From: Nesterenkonia populi
Lineage (GTDB): Bacteria > Actinomycetota > Actinomycetes > Actinomycetales > Micrococcaceae
Direction: 5' to 3'
NCBI RefSeq assembly: GCF_007994735.1
Contig: NZ_VOIL01000001.1
Coordinates: 1,860,001-1,924,000 of the forward strand
Length of the DNA: 64,000 nt
The position numbers and the translations under genes are program-made. Shown here piece by piece: positions 46,055 to 55,370 of this stretch. Within the stretch, counting starts at the first letter, position 1. Each line of letters starts with the position of its first letter. The notes below the pieces were generated by a model. It was not told where the DNA came from. It ran no database searches and saw nothing but the letters and a program-made list of their open reading frames with translations.

Positions 46055-46618
46055 ATGACCGATTCGCACCAGCATCAGGGCGCTCTGCGCACGGTGGTTC
46101 TGGGCTCTGGGTGCTTCTGGTGCCTGGACTCCCTCGCCCGACGGCTGAAGGGGGTGGAGAGGGTCCGCAGCGTCTACACCGGCGGCACGGGCCCTGCCGT
46201 CTATGAGGCCGTCTGCGCAGGCACCACCGGCCACGCGGAAGCCGTGGAGATCACCTTCGACCCTGGGGTCCTCCCGGCCGAAGTGCTCTACGAGGTGTTC
46301 TTCTCCACGCACGACCCGACCTCCCTGAACCGCCAGGGCGGCGACGTCGGCCCCCAGTACCGTTCAGTGATGTTCTACGCGGACGACGCCGAGCGCACCG
46401 AGCTGGAACAGGCCATCAGTGCCGCGCAGCAGAGCTTCTCCCGCCCCATCGTCACCGTGCTGGAGCCTCTGGGCACAGTGCATGAGGCTGAGCCGGAGCA
46501 CCAGGACTTCTACGGCCGGCGACCGGGGGTCGGCTACTGCCAGTTCGTGATCGACCCGAAGATCGCCCAGCTGCGCCGCCGCTGGCCTCAGTGGCTGGCC
46601 GAAGATACCCCCGCATGA
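46055..46618 (+). CDS. msrA: Peptide methionine-(S)-S-oxide reductase
   Basis: A 187-residue MsrA. The catalytic cysteine is C20 in GCFWC (C23 is a second Cys), YTGG and GHAEAVEITFDP follow, and FFSTHDPTSLNRQGGDVGPQYRS is present as adjoining parts, close to the family signature. It reduces the S-epimer of methionine sulfoxide. C-terminal resolving cysteines of the E. coli type are not evident apart from one in VGYCQFV. GAGAGG lies about 10 nt upstream of the ATG. It precedes cysK by 12 nt, so the three genes msrA-cysK-cysE may be co-transcribed. Confidence 0.92.
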   Translation: MTDSHQHQGALRTVVLGSGCFWCLDSLARRLKGVERVRSVYTGGTGPAVYEAVCAGTTGHAEAVEITFDPGVLPAEVLYEVFFSTHDPTSLNRQGGDVGPQYRSVMFYADDAERTELEQAISAAQQSFSRPIVTVLEPLGTVHEAEPEHQDFYGRRPGVGYCQFVIDPKIAQLRRRWPQWLAEDTPA

Positions 46619-46630
46619 AAGGCTATGAGC

Positions 46631-47557
46631 ATGCTGAACAACATCACCGAAGCCATCGGAAACACTCCTCTGGTCAAACTCAATCGGCTCGACGCCGACC
46701 TTCCCGGCAACGTCGCTGTGAAGCTTGAGTTCTACTCCCCCGCATCCTCTGTGAAGGACCGCATCGGCAAGGCCATCATCGACGCCGCCGAGGAGTCGGG
46801 CGACCTCCGGCCCGGCGGCACGATCGTCGAGGGCACCTCCGGCAACACCGGCATCGCCCTGGCCATGGTGGGGGCAGCCCGCGGCTACCGGGTGGTGCTG
46901 ACCATGCCGGAGACCATGTCCACCGAGCGTCGTGTCATGCTGCGCGCCTACGGCGCCGAAATCGTCCTGACCCCCGGCGCCGAGGGAATGCGCGGTGCCG
47001 TGGAGCGGGCCAAGCAGATCGTCGAAGAGACCGACAACGCCATCTGGGCCCGCCAGTTCGCCAACGAGGCCAACCCCAAGGTCCACTACGAGACCACCGG
47101 CGAGGAGATCTGGAGGGACTCCGAGGGCAAAGTGGACGTTTTCGTGGCCGGCATCGGCACCGGCGGCACCATCACCGGGGCTGGAAGCAAGCTGCGCGAG
47201 CACAGCCCTGAGGTGCGCCTGGTCGCCGTCGAGCCCGAGGATTCACCGATCCTCTCCGGCGGCAGCCCCGGACCACACAAGATCCAGGGCATCGGCCCCA
47301 ACTTTGTGCCCGAGGTGCTGGACACCGACATCTACGACGAGGTGGTGCAGGCCAAGCTGGAGACCTCCATCGAGACCTCGCGGAAGCTCGGCGAGCAGGA
47401 GGGCATCCTTGCAGGCATCTCCTCCGGCGCCAACGTGGCCGCAGCCCTTGAGGTCGCGGCCCGCCCGGAGATGAAGGACAAGCTCATCGTCACCGTGGCG
47501 GCAGACTTCGGCGAGCGTTACATCTCCACCCTCCTCTACGAAGACATCCGAGGCTGA
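46631..47557 (+). CDS. cysK: Cysteine synthase A (O-acetylserine sulfhydrylase)
   Basis: A 308-residue PLP enzyme that makes cysteine from O-acetylserine and sulfide. The PLP lysine is K42 in SSVKDRIG, the phosphate-cup motif is GTSGNTGIA and the glycine-rich loop is [13 protein letters not shown] at 46631 is preferred because GAAAGG lies 8 nt upstream of it; ATG at 46625 would leave only 2 nt. The gene is followed by cysE after 1 nt, and together they encode the two enzymes of the serine-to-cysteine route. Confidence 0.96.
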   Translation: MLNNITEAIGNTPLVKLNRLDADLPGNVAVKLEFYSPASSVKDRIGKAIIDAAEESGDLRPGGTIVEGTSGNTGIALAMVGAARGYRVVLTMPETMSTERRVMLRAYGAEIVLTPGAEGMRGAVERAKQIVEETDNAIWARQFANEANPKVHYETTGEEIWRDSEGKVDVFVAGIGTGGTITGAGSKLREHSPEVRLVAVEPEDSPILSGGSPGPHKIQGIGPNFVPEVLDTDIYDEVVQAKLETSIETSRKLGEQEGILAGISSGANVAAALEVAARPEMKDKLIVTVAADFGERYISTLLYEDIRG

Positions 47558-47558
47558 C

Positions 47559-48146
47559 GTGGGACTCATCTCACGACTGCGTGAAGACATCGCACACGCC
47601 CGCTCACACGATCCCGCAGCACGCAGCAACGCGGAGATCGTGCTGGCCTACTCGGGCCTGCACGCCATCTGGGCCCACCGGGTGGCTCATAAGATGTGGA
47701 GGGCGAAGCCGCTGAAGACTCCCGCACGGGTGGTCTCCCAGGTTGCCCGGGGCCTCACCGGCATCGAGATCCACCCCGGGGCGACCATCGGCCGGCGCTT
47801 CTTCATCGACCACGGCATGGGCGTGGTCATCGGGGAGACCGCTGAGGTCGGCGACGACTGCATGCTCTACCAGGGTGTGACCCTCGGCGGAACTTCGCTC
47901 GAGCAGACCAAGCGCCACCCCACCCTCGGCAACGGCGTCACCGTCGGCGCCGGCGCGAAGGTGCTCGGCCCGGTCGAGATCGGCGAGCAGTCCGCGGTCG
48001 GCGCCAACGCCGTCGTGGTGAAGTCCGCTCCCCCGCACTCCGTGCTGGTGGGAGTCCCCGCCAAGGACCGCAAACGCAGCCAGGAGGAGCACAAGCCGCT
48101 CGTGGACCCGGCGAACTACGCGCTCGATCCAGCACTGTTCATCTGA
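47559..48146 (+). CDS. cysE: Serine O-acetyltransferase (EpsC/CysE type)
   Basis: A 195-residue left-handed beta-helix acetyltransferase. The hexapeptide-repeat region runs from about 65 ([18 protein letters not shown]) to 160, with the catalytic His in [10 protein letters not shown] and the loop GVTLGGTS. The N-terminal helical domain is short, as in the EpsC type. It supplies O-acetylserine to CysK. The start is GTG with GAGG five bases upstream. A very strong hairpin lies 55 nt after the stop. Confidence 0.94.
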   Translation: MGLISRLREDIAHARSHDPAARSNAEIVLAYSGLHAIWAHRVAHKMWRAKPLKTPARVVSQVARGLTGIEIHPGATIGRRFFIDHGMGVVIGETAEVGDDCMLYQGVTLGGTSLEQTKRHPTLGNGVTVGAGAKVLGPVEIGEQSAVGANAVVVKSAPPHSVLVGVPAKDRKRSQEEHKPLVDPANYALDPALFI

Positions 48147-48201
48147 GGCGGTCCCGCCGACATGCGGCAGCTGCCGTCTCCGCAGCTGAAGAACGGCCAC
48201 C

Positions 48202-48251
48202 ATGACGAAGGCCCGGCGCCTCTATTCACCGAGGTGCTGGGCCTTCGTCAT
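48202..48251. terminator. Bidirectional terminator between cysE and gnd
   Basis: A continuous stem of 21 pairs: 13 perfect pairs (48202-48214 with 48239-48251), then eight more (48215-48222 with 48231-48238), two of them G-U, around an 8-nt loop. It lies between convergent genes. The plus strand continues with TTCCCCC. Confidence 0.88.
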
Positions 48252-48268
48252 TCCCCCTGACCGGCGAC

Positions 48269-49729
48269 TTAGGCCTCGGTCTCGGAGCGGTCCTCGCTCC
48301 ATCGGGTGTGGAAGGTTCCGGGCTTGTCGATGCGCTGATAGGTGTGCGCGCCGAAGTAGTCGCGCAGCCCCTGGGTCAGCGCGGCCGGCAGACGCTCGGC
48401 CCGCAGGCTGTCGTAGTAGGCCAGCGCCGAGGAGAACACCGGAGCCGGGACGCCGTAGGTAGCGGCTGCTGCGACCACGCGGCGCCATGCCGGCAGGCAC
48501 TCAGCGATCGCCTCGGTGAACTCAGGGGCCAGCAGCAGGTTGACCGGCTGCTGGCCGGCCGGTGCGTCATAGGCCCGCATGATGGTGTCCAGCAGGTCCG
48601 CGCGAATGATGCAGCCGGCCCGCCACAGGGAGGCGATCGTTCGCATGTCCAGCTGCCAGCCGTACTCGCGGCCGGCGGCGGTGAGCATGTCGAAGCCCTG
48701 AGCGTAGGAGACCAGCTTGGAGGCGTAGAGCGCCTTGCGGACGTCCTCGACGAACTCCTGGCGCGCGTCGCCGGTCCCGTAGAGATCCTCGGCGGAGACT
48801 GCACCGGTGATCCCGGCGCCGAAGATCTGGGAGGTCACGGAGCGGACCTCCCGCTGGGAGGAGATCGAACGGGCGAAGACGGACTCGGCGATCGTGGTCA
48901 CCGGGGAGCCGACCTCCAGCCCGGAGATCGCAGTCCAGCGGCCCGTGCCCTTCTGCCCGGCGGAGTCGACCACGACGTCCACCAGGGGACGGCCGGTCAG
49001 CTCGTCCTCCTGCTCAAGCACCTCGGCGGTGATCTCGATGAGGTACGAGGCCAGGTCTGTGGTATTCCACTCACGGAAGACGCCCGCCTGCTCGGCGGGC
49101 TCCATGCCGGCCAGGGCGCGCATCAGGTCATAGGACTCGCCGATGACCTGCATGTCGGCGTACTCAATGCCGTTGTGGACCATCTTCACGTAGTGGCCGG
49201 CGCCGTCGGTGCCGACCCACGCGCAGCAGGGCTCCCCGTGGTAGTCGGCGGCGATGGACTCCAGCATCGGGCCCAGCGACTCGTATGACTCCTGGGACCC
49301 TCCCGGCATAATGGAGGGGCCCCACAGGGCGCCCTCCTCGCCGCCGGAGACGCCGATGCCGACAAAGTGCAGGCCCTTCTCGCGAAGAGCCTCCTCACGG
49401 CGTCGGGTCTCCTCGTAGAAGGAGTTGCCGGCGTCGATGACGATGTCACCCTCGTCCAGCAGCGGAATCAGGTCATCGATGACGGCGTCGACCGGGGCCC
49501 CGGCCTTGACCATGATCAGGACGCGGCGGGGACGCTCCAGGGACTCGACGAGCTCCTGGAGGGTCTCAGCCCGGACGAACTCGCCCTCGCTGCCGTAGCT
49601 GTTGATCAGCGCGTCGGTGCGGGCGACGGAGCGGTTATGAAGGGCCACGGTGTAGCCGTTGCGCGCGAAGTTGCGTGCCAGATTGGCACCCATCACCGCA
49701 AGGCCGGTCACGCCGATGTCAGCACCCAA
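48269..49729 (-). CDS. gnd: 6-phosphogluconate dehydrogenase, decarboxylating
   Basis: A 486-residue enzyme of the oxidative pentose phosphate pathway that converts 6-phosphogluconate to ribulose 5-phosphate, making NADPH and CO2. GLAVMGANLARNFARNGYTV (about 8-27) is the dinucleotide-binding motif, HNRS includes the NADP-selective Arg, and GVSGGEEGALWGPSIMPGG and the catalytic Lys in YVKMVHNGIEY are intact. The start is TTG with a strong AGGAGG sequence 4-5 nt upstream. A TAGTAT hexamer at 49765-49770 on the minus strand may be its -10. Confidence 0.96.
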   Translation of the reverse strand: MGADIGVTGLAVMGANLARNFARNGYTVALHNRSVARTDALINSYGSEGEFVRAETLQELVESLERPRRVLIMVKAGAPVDAVIDDLIPLLDEGDIVIDAGNSFYEETRRREEALREKGLHFVGIGVSGGEEGALWGPSIMPGGSQESYESLGPMLESIAADYHGEPCCAWVGTDGAGHYVKMVHNGIEYADMQVIGESYDLMRALAGMEPAEQAGVFREWNTTDLASYLIEITAEVLEQEDELTGRPLVDVVVDSAGQKGTGRWTAISGLEVGSPVTTIAESVFARSISSQREVRSVTSQIFGAGITGAVSAEDLYGTGDARQEFVEDVRKALYASKLVSYAQGFDMLTAAGREYGWQLDMRTIASLWRAGCIIRADLLDTIMRAYDAPAGQQPVNLLLAPEFTEAIAECLPAWRRVVAAAATYGVPAPVFSSALAYYDSLRAERLPAALTQGLRDYFGAHTYQRIDKPGTFHTRWSEDRSETEA

Positions 49730-49775
49730 TGTGCCTCCTAGGTCGAGGATTCATTCTTCGAAACATACTATCTTT

Positions 49776-50705
49776 CTAATCTCCCACGGCGTCGCGTCCG
49801 CGCTGGACGATCTTGGGATCAGGCTCCCCCACGACTTCGTGGTCCTTGCCCTCGTACTCGAACTGCGAGAGGAAGTAGCGCATCGCGTTGAGTCGGGCGC
49901 GCTTCTTGTCGTTGGACTTGATGGTGATCCAGGGCGCGTGGTCGGTGTCGGTGCGCCGGAACATCTCCTCCTTGGCCTCGGTGTAGTCCTCCCACCGGTC
50001 CAGGGACTCGAGGTCCATCGGGGAGAGCTTCCATTGGCGGACGGGGTCGATCTGCCGAATGGCGAACCGGGTCCTCTGCTCCCTCTGGGTCACGGAGAAC
50101 CAGAACTTGGTGAGGTGGATACCGGCGTCGATCAGCATCTTCTCGAAGACCGGGGCCTGCTCCATGAAGACGTCGTACTCCTGGTCGGAGCAGAAGCCCA
50201 TCACGCGTTCCACGCCCGCCCGGTTGTACCAGGAGCGGTCGAACAGGACCATCTCGCCGGCGGTGGGCATGTGGTATGTGTACCGCTGGAAGTACCACTG
50301 GCCGCGCTCCCGGTCCGAGGGCTTGTTCAGCGCCACCACCCGTGCGGTGCGGGGGTTGAGATGCTCGGTGAAGCGCTTGATGGTGCCGCCCTTGCCGGCG
50401 GCGTCGCGGCCCTCGAAGACCAGCACATGTTTGAGGCCGTAGTCCTCAGCCCAGTACTGGAACTTCAGCAGCTCCACCTGGAGGTGGTACTTCTCAATGT
50501 CGTAGATCGTACGGCCCATGCGCGTGTCATACGGATAGTTCTCCTGCCAGGTCTCCACGGCGCGGCCCTGCGGATCGATGAGGTCCGGGTCCGGCGTGTG
50601 CCCGTCGCGGACCGTGTAGCCGCCTTCGCGCAGCTGGTCGATGAACTCCCGCAGGTTCTTCCTGGCGCCGGAGTCGATACCGGCCCAGGGCTCCATATTG
50701 GCCAT
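49776..50705 (-). CDS. ppk2: Polyphosphate kinase 2
   Basis: A 309-residue class I PPK2 that transfers phosphate between polyphosphate and nucleotides, usually running toward GTP or ATP synthesis. Walker A is EGRDAAGKGG (98-107), the lid motif is KPSDRERGQWYFQRY (about 128-142) and Walker B is MVLFDRSWYNRAGVE (152-166). The C-terminal domain is as expected. ATG at 50705 is chosen for AAAGG seven bases upstream. A longer start at 50744 is unsupported. The intervening gap to gnd is 46 bp. Confidence 0.94.
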   Translation of the reverse strand: MANMEPWAGIDSGARKNLREFIDQLREGGYTVRDGHTPDPDLIDPQGRAVETWQENYPYDTRMGRTIYDIEKYHLQVELLKFQYWAEDYGLKHVLVFEGRDAAGKGGTIKRFTEHLNPRTARVVALNKPSDRERGQWYFQRYTYHMPTAGEMVLFDRSWYNRAGVERVMGFCSDQEYDVFMEQAPVFEKMLIDAGIHLTKFWFSVTQREQRTRFAIRQIDPVRQWKLSPMDLESLDRWEDYTEAKEEMFRRTDTDHAPWITIKSNDKKRARLNAMRYFLSQFEYEGKDHEVVGEPDPKIVQRGRDAVGD

Positions 50706-50774
50706 GGCGAAGCCTTTCTGAGATCCCTCAAGGTGCCTCGTCATCGAAGCACCCGCATGTGAACTGGGCGTGAA

Positions 50775-51842
50775 CTAGAGCACCTGCTCCCCCATCTGGC
50801 CGGCTCGGGCCAGGGCAGTCAGGCGGGAGACGGCACGGTGGTACTTCTTCATGTACCCGCCGGCCATCATCTCGTCGGTGAAGAGCTGGTCGAACGGCAC
50901 TCCTGAGGCGACGATCTTCACGTCCTGGTCATAGAGCCGGTCGGCCAGCACCACAAAGCGCAGCGCAAGAGCCTGCCCTTCGATGGCCTCCACATCTTTG
51001 AGGACCCAGACATCGACGTCACGGACCAGCTGGCGGTACCGGCTCGGGTGGATGGCGGAAAGGTGCTCGCACAGCGGCCCGAAGTCGTCGACGGCGATGC
51101 TCTGGTTCCCGTAGCGCTCCTCGGCGAAGCCTTCGAGCTGATCGGTGGTCAGCGGCTCAGGCGCTTCGGGGAGGCCCCGGTGCCGATAGTCCTCGCCGTC
51201 GACCCGGATGGCCCGGAACTGATCGGCGAGCACCTGGATCTCGCGCTTGAAGTCACTGGCTGCGAAGCGGCCCTCTCCCAGCGAGCCGGGAAGGGTGTTG
51301 GAGGTCGCGGCGAGCTTGACCCCGGCGTCGGAGAGCTCCCTCAGCAGCCGAGACATCATCGTCGTGTCTCCGGCGTCATCGAGCTCGAACTCGTCGATGC
51401 AGACCAGCTGGTAGCCCGTGAAGACGTCCACCGTCTGGCGGAAGCCCAGGGCGCCGACAAGGTTGGTGTACTCCACGAACGTCCCGAAGGCGCGCTGCTC
51501 GGAGGGCACCCCCTGCTCGCCGGCTGCGTGGTAGAGCGAGGCCAGCAGGTGGGTCTTGCCGACGCCGAACCCGCCGTCGAGGTAGATGCCCTGCGGGCCG
51601 GAGGGCTTCGAGCCGCCGCCGAAGACGCGCTGGAGGAAGCCGCCTCCGCCCCGCTTGGCGCCGATGGTTCCGGCGAAGCCGCGCAGGGCCTCCACCGCCT
51701 CAGCCTGGGAGGGGTGGGCGGGGTCCGGGATGTAGGTGTCGAAGGAGACCTCAGCGAAGCGGAAGGAGGGCTCCAGCCCCGCCACAAGGTCCTGAGGGCT
51801 GACCTGGGGCCTGCGGGAGGCGAGCGGTTCGGCAAAAGGCAT
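50775..51842 (-). CDS. zapE: ZapE/AFG1-family ATPase
   Basis: A 355-residue AAA-type P-loop ATPase. Walker A is DGGFGVGKTHLLAS (about 97-110), Walker B is LVCIDEFELDD, and the sensor region is LAATSNTLPGSLGEGRF. FEDLXXX-type partners are not visible. In E. coli ZapE binds FtsZ, and mitochondrial AFG1 handles membrane proteins, so the role in Actinobacteria is open. ATG at 51842 follows a TAGAGT hexamer and 7 nt; a GTG at 51851 lies within the promoter. It is divergent from sseA. Confidence 0.9.
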   Translation of the reverse strand: MPFAEPLASRRPQVSPQDLVAGLEPSFRFAEVSFDTYIPDPAHPSQAEAVEALRGFAGTIGAKRGGGGFLQRVFGGGSKPSGPQGIYLDGGFGVGKTHLLASLYHAAGEQGVPSEQRAFGTFVEYTNLVGALGFRQTVDVFTGYQLVCIDEFELDDAGDTTMMSRLLRELSDAGVKLAATSNTLPGSLGEGRFAASDFKREIQVLADQFRAIRVDGEDYRHRGLPEAPEPLTTDQLEGFAEERYGNQSIAVDDFGPLCEHLSAIHPSRYRQLVRDVDVWVLKDVEAIEGQALALRFVVLADRLYDQDVKIVASGVPFDQLFTDEMMAGGYMKKYHRAVSRLTALARAGQMGEQVL

Positions 51843-51849
51843 GCAGGCC

Positions 51850-51855
51850 ACTCTA
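51850..51855 (-). promoter_or_regulatory. Candidate -10 (TAGAGT) of leaderless zapE
   Basis: On the minus strand TAGAGT is followed by seven bases and then ATG at 51842, without a ribosome binding site. Confidence 0.55.
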
Positions 51856-51910
51856 CTGAAACGGGCCGCTGCGCCCGACCGGCCCGCCTGAACAAATCAG
51901 AGTGAACATA

Positions 51911-51926
51911 TGACGTTCGATGACGT
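51911..51926. repeat. Two TGACGT direct repeats one helical turn apart
   Basis: TGACGT occurs at 51911-51916 and again at 51921-51926, a 10-bp period, in the zapE/sseA divergent region. A TACTGT hexamer at 51957-51962 could be the sseA -10. A regulator site is possible but not recognised. Confidence 0.35.
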
Positions 51927-52015
51927 ACGCTCTTCACGAGGGCTCGTGCACCGGACTACTGTGGGGGCCTGGAAGACATCCTCCTCATCGAACACGCAGA
52001 AAGGCGGGACAGCTG

Positions 52016-52909
52016 ATGGCAGACAAGAGCTTCTCCCAGTACGCAAACCCCGACGCACTGGTCTCCACCGAGTGGGTCGCTGAGCACAAGGACGACGACA
52101 GCGTGGTGCTTCTCGAGTCCAACGAGGACGTGCTTCTCTACGAGACCGGGCATATCCCAGGCGCCCAGAAGATCGACTGGCACACCGACCTCAACGACCC
52201 GGTCACCCGAGACTTCATCAACCCGGAGCAGTTCGCCGAGTTCGCCTCGTCCAAGGGCATCACCCCGGAGTCCACCGTCGTCTTCTACGGCGACAAGTCC
52301 AACTGGTGGGCCGCCTACGCCCTCTGGGTCTTCACCCTGTTCGGCCACAAGGACCTGCGCCTGGTCGACGGCGGCCGCCAGAAGTGGGCCGACGAGGGCC
52401 GCGAGCTGACCACCGACGTCCCCTCCCCCGCCAAGACCGAGTACCCGGCGCCGGCCCAGCGCAACGACGCCGAGTTCCGCGCCTACCGCGAGGACGTGCT
52501 CGAGCAGATCGGCAAGGCCCCCCTGGTGGACGTCCGCTCCCCCGCCGAGTACTCCGGCGAGGTGACCTCCGCTCCCGGCTTCGAGGACAAGGAGGGCGCC
52601 CTGCGCGGCGGCCACATTCCCACCGCCGCATCTGTGCCGTGGGCCCGGGCCGCCAACGAGGACGGCACCTTCAAGTCCCGCGAGGAGCTGCAGGCCATCT
52701 ACAAGGATGAGGCAGGCGTCGGCGAGGCGGACGAGGTCATCGCCTACTGCCGCATCGGTGAGCGCTCTTCTCACACCTGGTTCGTGCTGCAGCACCTGCT
52801 GGGCTACGACAACGCCCGCAACTACGACGGCTCCTGGACCGAGTGGGGCAACGCCGTCCGGCTGCCGATCGTCACAGGCACCGAGAAGGGCGAGGCTCCC
52901 GCACAGTAA
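52016..52909 (+). CDS. sseA: Thiosulfate sulfurtransferase SseA (tandem rhodanese)
   Basis: A 297-residue enzyme with two rhodanese domains (about 10-135 and 155-285). Only the C-terminal one carries the active cysteine, C245 in [13 protein letters not shown], in the six-residue loop expected for thiosulfate as donor. The SWTEWG motif downstream is typical. It accepts sulfane sulfur as a persulfide. A SufE-like protein follows, an arrangement also seen in Mycobacterium tuberculosis, so the two probably pass sulfur on. ATG at 52016 starts at the conserved region; GAAAGGCGGGA lies upstream. Confidence 0.92.
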   Translation: MADKSFSQYANPDALVSTEWVAEHKDDDSVVLLESNEDVLLYETGHIPGAQKIDWHTDLNDPVTRDFINPEQFAEFASSKGITPESTVVFYGDKSNWWAAYALWVFTLFGHKDLRLVDGGRQKWADEGRELTTDVPSPAKTEYPAPAQRNDAEFRAYREDVLEQIGKAPLVDVRSPAEYSGEVTSAPGFEDKEGALRGGHIPTAASVPWARAANEDGTFKSREELQAIYKDEAGVGEADEVIAYCRIGERSSHTWFVLQHLLGYDNARNYDGSWTEWGNAVRLPIVTGTEKGEAPAQ

Positions 52910-52924
52910 GGGACCCGCTGCCTA

Positions 52925-52975
52925 CCGGCACAGCGATGGGGCACGGCTATATGCTGTGCCCCATCGCTGTGCCGG
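52925..52975 (+). terminator. Very strong hairpin between sseA and sufE
   Basis: A 19-bp perfect stem (52925-52943 with 52957-52975), extended by four further pairs (one G-U) to a 5-nt loop. It lies 15 nt after the sseA stop and 31 nt before the sufE start. It would terminate sseA or attenuate read-through to sufE. Confidence 0.85.
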
Positions 52976-53006
52976 GACCCCACCGTATCTTTGAGAGAGA
53001 GCACCC

Positions 53007-53456
53007 ATGACTGAGCAGACTATGCCCCAGCCGCTGCAGGAGATCGTCGACGAGTTCCAGGCGGTGGAGGACCGGCAGCGCCTCGAGCTGCTGCTGGAGT
53101 TCTCCAAGGAGCTGCCGGAGGTCCCGGAGAAGTACCGGGAGCACCTGGACGAGATGGAGCAGGTGGAGGAGTGCCAGACCCCGCTGTTCCTCACCGTGGA
53201 GTACAACGACGGCCCCGGCACCGCCGAGCTGGTCCTTGCCGCACCGGCCGAGGCGCCCACCACCCGCGGCTTCGCCTCCATCATTCACCAGGGCCTCAAC
53301 GGGCTGACCTACGAGGAGATCCTGGCCACTCCGGATGACCTCGCCGACCGCCTCGGCCTCAGCCGGGCCATCACACCCCTGCGCCTGCGCGGCATCCGCG
53401 CGATGCTGGGCCGTATCAAGCACAACGTGCGGCACCACGTCAACGCCCGCGGCTGA
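53007..53456 (+). CDS. sufE: SufE-family sulfur acceptor
   Basis: A 149-residue SufE. LQEIVDEFQAVEDRQRLELLLEF is split here into adjoining helices, and the sulfur-accepting cysteine is C56 in VEECQTPLFL, followed by FASIIHQGLNGLTYEEILATP in parts and the C-terminal helix pair with LRGIRAMLGRIKHNV. SufE takes persulfide sulfur from a cysteine desulfurase or rhodanese. No desulfurase gene lies in this window, so SseA is the nearest partner. GAGAGAG precedes the ATG. Confidence 0.92.
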   Translation: MTEQTMPQPLQEIVDEFQAVEDRQRLELLLEFSKELPEVPEKYREHLDEMEQVEECQTPLFLTVEYNDGPGTAELVLAAPAEAPTTRGFASIIHQGLNGLTYEEILATPDDLADRLGLSRAITPLRLRGIRAMLGRIKHNVRHHVNARG

Positions 53457-53499
53457 AGCTGCCCTTCACGGCGGCGGGCAGGCCCGCATGCCCAGCTGC

Positions 53500-54912
53500 T
53501 CAGCCGGCCATGCGCTCCACAGCCTCGCTCTCCATGGTGTCCCAGGCCGGCTCGGACCCCTCAGCATCGGTCTCGCCGCCGGGCACCTCAGCGGTGAAGA
53601 GGTCCGTGAGCCACTCGACCACTTTCGAGTCCCAGCGCTCGGGCTTATGGTTCCATTCTTTGACGTGCTTGGCCCGGGTGAAGGGCACGAAGCTGACCCG
53701 CTCGCTGATCTCGGCCAGGTGGCGGCTGGGGCCGTAGGGAACCACCTCGTCATCGATGCTGTGCAGGATCAGCGTCCGGTGCCGCAGCTGCTCAGCCCGG
53801 TCGATCCAGTTCATGATGCGCAGGTCCAGAGGCGAAGCCAGCCCGGTGAAGCGCCGGCCGGCCCTATGGGAGATGAACAAGCGGGTCAGCCGCCCGACCG
53901 GCTCCGGCAGGTGCAGAGCCCGGGCATGGTGGCTGAGCACGTCGATCCAGTCGATCACCGGACCGGTGAGCACCAGCCCCCGAACCTTCGAGGCCAGTGG
54001 TGAGCGGTCCGCAGCCTGCAGGGAGATCGCCCCGCCCATGGACCAGCCGAAGAGCACCACATCCTCGGCTCCGTGATCGAAGGCGTGCTGAATGGCAGCC
54101 TCAACGTCGGGCCATTCGGTGATCCCCAGGCCGTACCGCCCGTCCGGGGTCGGCGGGGCCTCGCCGTCATTGCGGTAGGAGATCAGCAGCGAATCGATCC
54201 CGAGCCGTTCGGCGGCGGAAAGCGCCCGGATCCCCTCAGTGCGGCGGCCTCCGCGGCCGTGCACCATGATCGCCCAGATATTGCGTCCGGCCAATGGGCC
54301 GTCGGCATTACGTGCCGGCACGTGCCAGGCCGGTGCAGGGCCGTCCGGCAGCTCGATGACGACCTCCTCCGCCTCGAACCCGGCGTCCTGAGGAGTGAGG
54401 TACGGCGTCGAGGACCACCAGCCGCGCACTGCCGAGCGCAGGTTTCCGCCGGTGACGTGCTCCACTCTGCGCGCCAGAGTGCCGTCTCGCGGGGTGAAGC
54501 TGGTGATGTGTCCGATGCGCGCGAAGCCGCGGCCGCCCTGGAAGAAGAGCCCATACACGCCGTCGACGACCGTGTGCGGCGTGGCGGGCAGAATGACTTC
54601 GTCGCCGTCGGGCCCCTGGACGACCGCGAGGATCTCCAGATCCTCCACCCGCTCCTTCACCGGGGTGACCACCACCCGGGCGAAGTAGCCGGCCACCCCA
54701 GATGCTGCGGCGGTCAGGGTGACACCTGCCCCGACTCCGACGGCCGCCCCGAGCGCACTGGCCCGGATCCAAGGGGTGGGCTCAGGCTGGCTGCTGGTCT
54801 GCCGCAGCGCTTTGAGGCTCAGCCGCTTCGCCCGGGCCCGGCACCACTGCGCGCTGTCTGCAGCACGCTGCAGGGCTGACCGCCGGCCGGGCACCGTCAC
54901 AGTTCCGCTCAT
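53500..54912 (-). CDS. Membrane-anchored alpha/beta hydrolase
   Basis: A 470-residue protein. A transmembrane segment at about 55-75 (ALGAAVGVGAGVTLTAAAS) follows a basic cytoplasmic N-terminus, then an alpha/beta hydrolase domain from about 200. The nucleophile is the serine in GWSMGG (about 320), the acid is in HSIDDEVVPYG and the His in RAKHVKEWNH. MVHGRGGRRTEG holds the oxyanion-hole region. Such proteins are annotated as esterases or lysophospholipase-like hydrolases. The substrate is unknown. ATG at 54912 has GAGGTGG upstream. Confidence 0.87.
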   Translation of the reverse strand: MSGTVTVPGRRSALQRAADSAQWCRARAKRLSLKALRQTSSQPEPTPWIRASALGAAVGVGAGVTLTAAASGVAGYFARVVVTPVKERVEDLEILAVVQGPDGDEVILPATPHTVVDGVYGLFFQGGRGFARIGHITSFTPRDGTLARRVEHVTGGNLRSAVRGWWSSTPYLTPQDAGFEAEEVVIELPDGPAPAWHVPARNADGPLAGRNIWAIMVHGRGGRRTEGIRALSAAERLGIDSLLISYRNDGEAPPTPDGRYGLGITEWPDVEAAIQHAFDHGAEDVVLFGWSMGGAISLQAADRSPLASKVRGLVLTGPVIDWIDVLSHHARALHLPEPVGRLTRLFISHRAGRRFTGLASPLDLRIMNWIDRAEQLRHRTLILHSIDDEVVPYGPSRHLAEISERVSFVPFTRAKHVKEWNHKPERWDSKVVEWLTDLFTAEVPGGETDAEGSEPAWDTMESEAVERMAG

Positions 54913-54973
54913 CCAATTACCACCTCGCTGAAGAGTTAGGGGCGCGTCTGAGACCACCTTAAGGGCAGGCTCT

Positions 54974-54979
54974 TAGAAT
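54974..54979 (+). promoter_or_regulatory. Candidate -10 (TAGAAT) of leaderless msrB
   Basis: TAGAAT is followed by seven bases and then ATG at 54987. The in-frame ATG at 54978 overlaps the hexamer, so it could not be translated from such a transcript. Confidence 0.6.
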
Positions 54980-54986
54980 GGATGGC

Positions 54987-55370
54987 ATGAGCAACGACCC
55001 GTACCGGGAAAAGCTGACCGACTTCGAGTACCAGGTGCTGCGGCAGGGCGGCACGGAGCGCCCGTACACCGGCGAGTACTGGGACAACAAAGAGAAGGGC
55101 GTCTATTACTGCCGCGCGTGCGGGGACAGGCTCTTCGAGTCCGAGACAAAGTTCGACTCCCGCTGCGGCTGGCCCAGCTTCTTCCAGCCCGCTGAGGGCT
55201 CCAATGTGACCTACCTGCGCGATGACTCAATGGGAATGACGCGCATTGAGGTCCGCTGCGGCTCCTGCGAGTCCCACCTGGGCCACGTCTTCGAGGGTGA
55301 GGGCTTCGAGACGCCCACCGACCTGCGATACTGCATCAACTCAGTCTCCATGACCTTCGAGAAGGAATGA
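54987..55370 (+). CDS. msrB: Peptide methionine-(R)-S-oxide reductase
   Basis: A 127-residue MsrB. The zinc cysteines are C42/C45 (CRAC) and C91/C94 (CGSC), the catalytic cysteine is C116 in RYCINS and the resolving cysteine C60 is in RCGWPSF, so both redox and metal sites are complete. It reduces the R-epimer of methionine sulfoxide and complements MsrA about 8 kb away. ATG at 54987 is favoured by the promoter. Its stop overlaps the rarA start by 4 bp. Confidence 0.96.
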   Translation: MSNDPYREKLTDFEYQVLRQGGTERPYTGEYWDNKEKGVYYCRACGDRLFESETKFDSRCGWPSFFQPAEGSNVTYLRDDSMGMTRIEVRCGSCESHLGHVFEGEGFETPTDLRYCINSVSMTFEKE

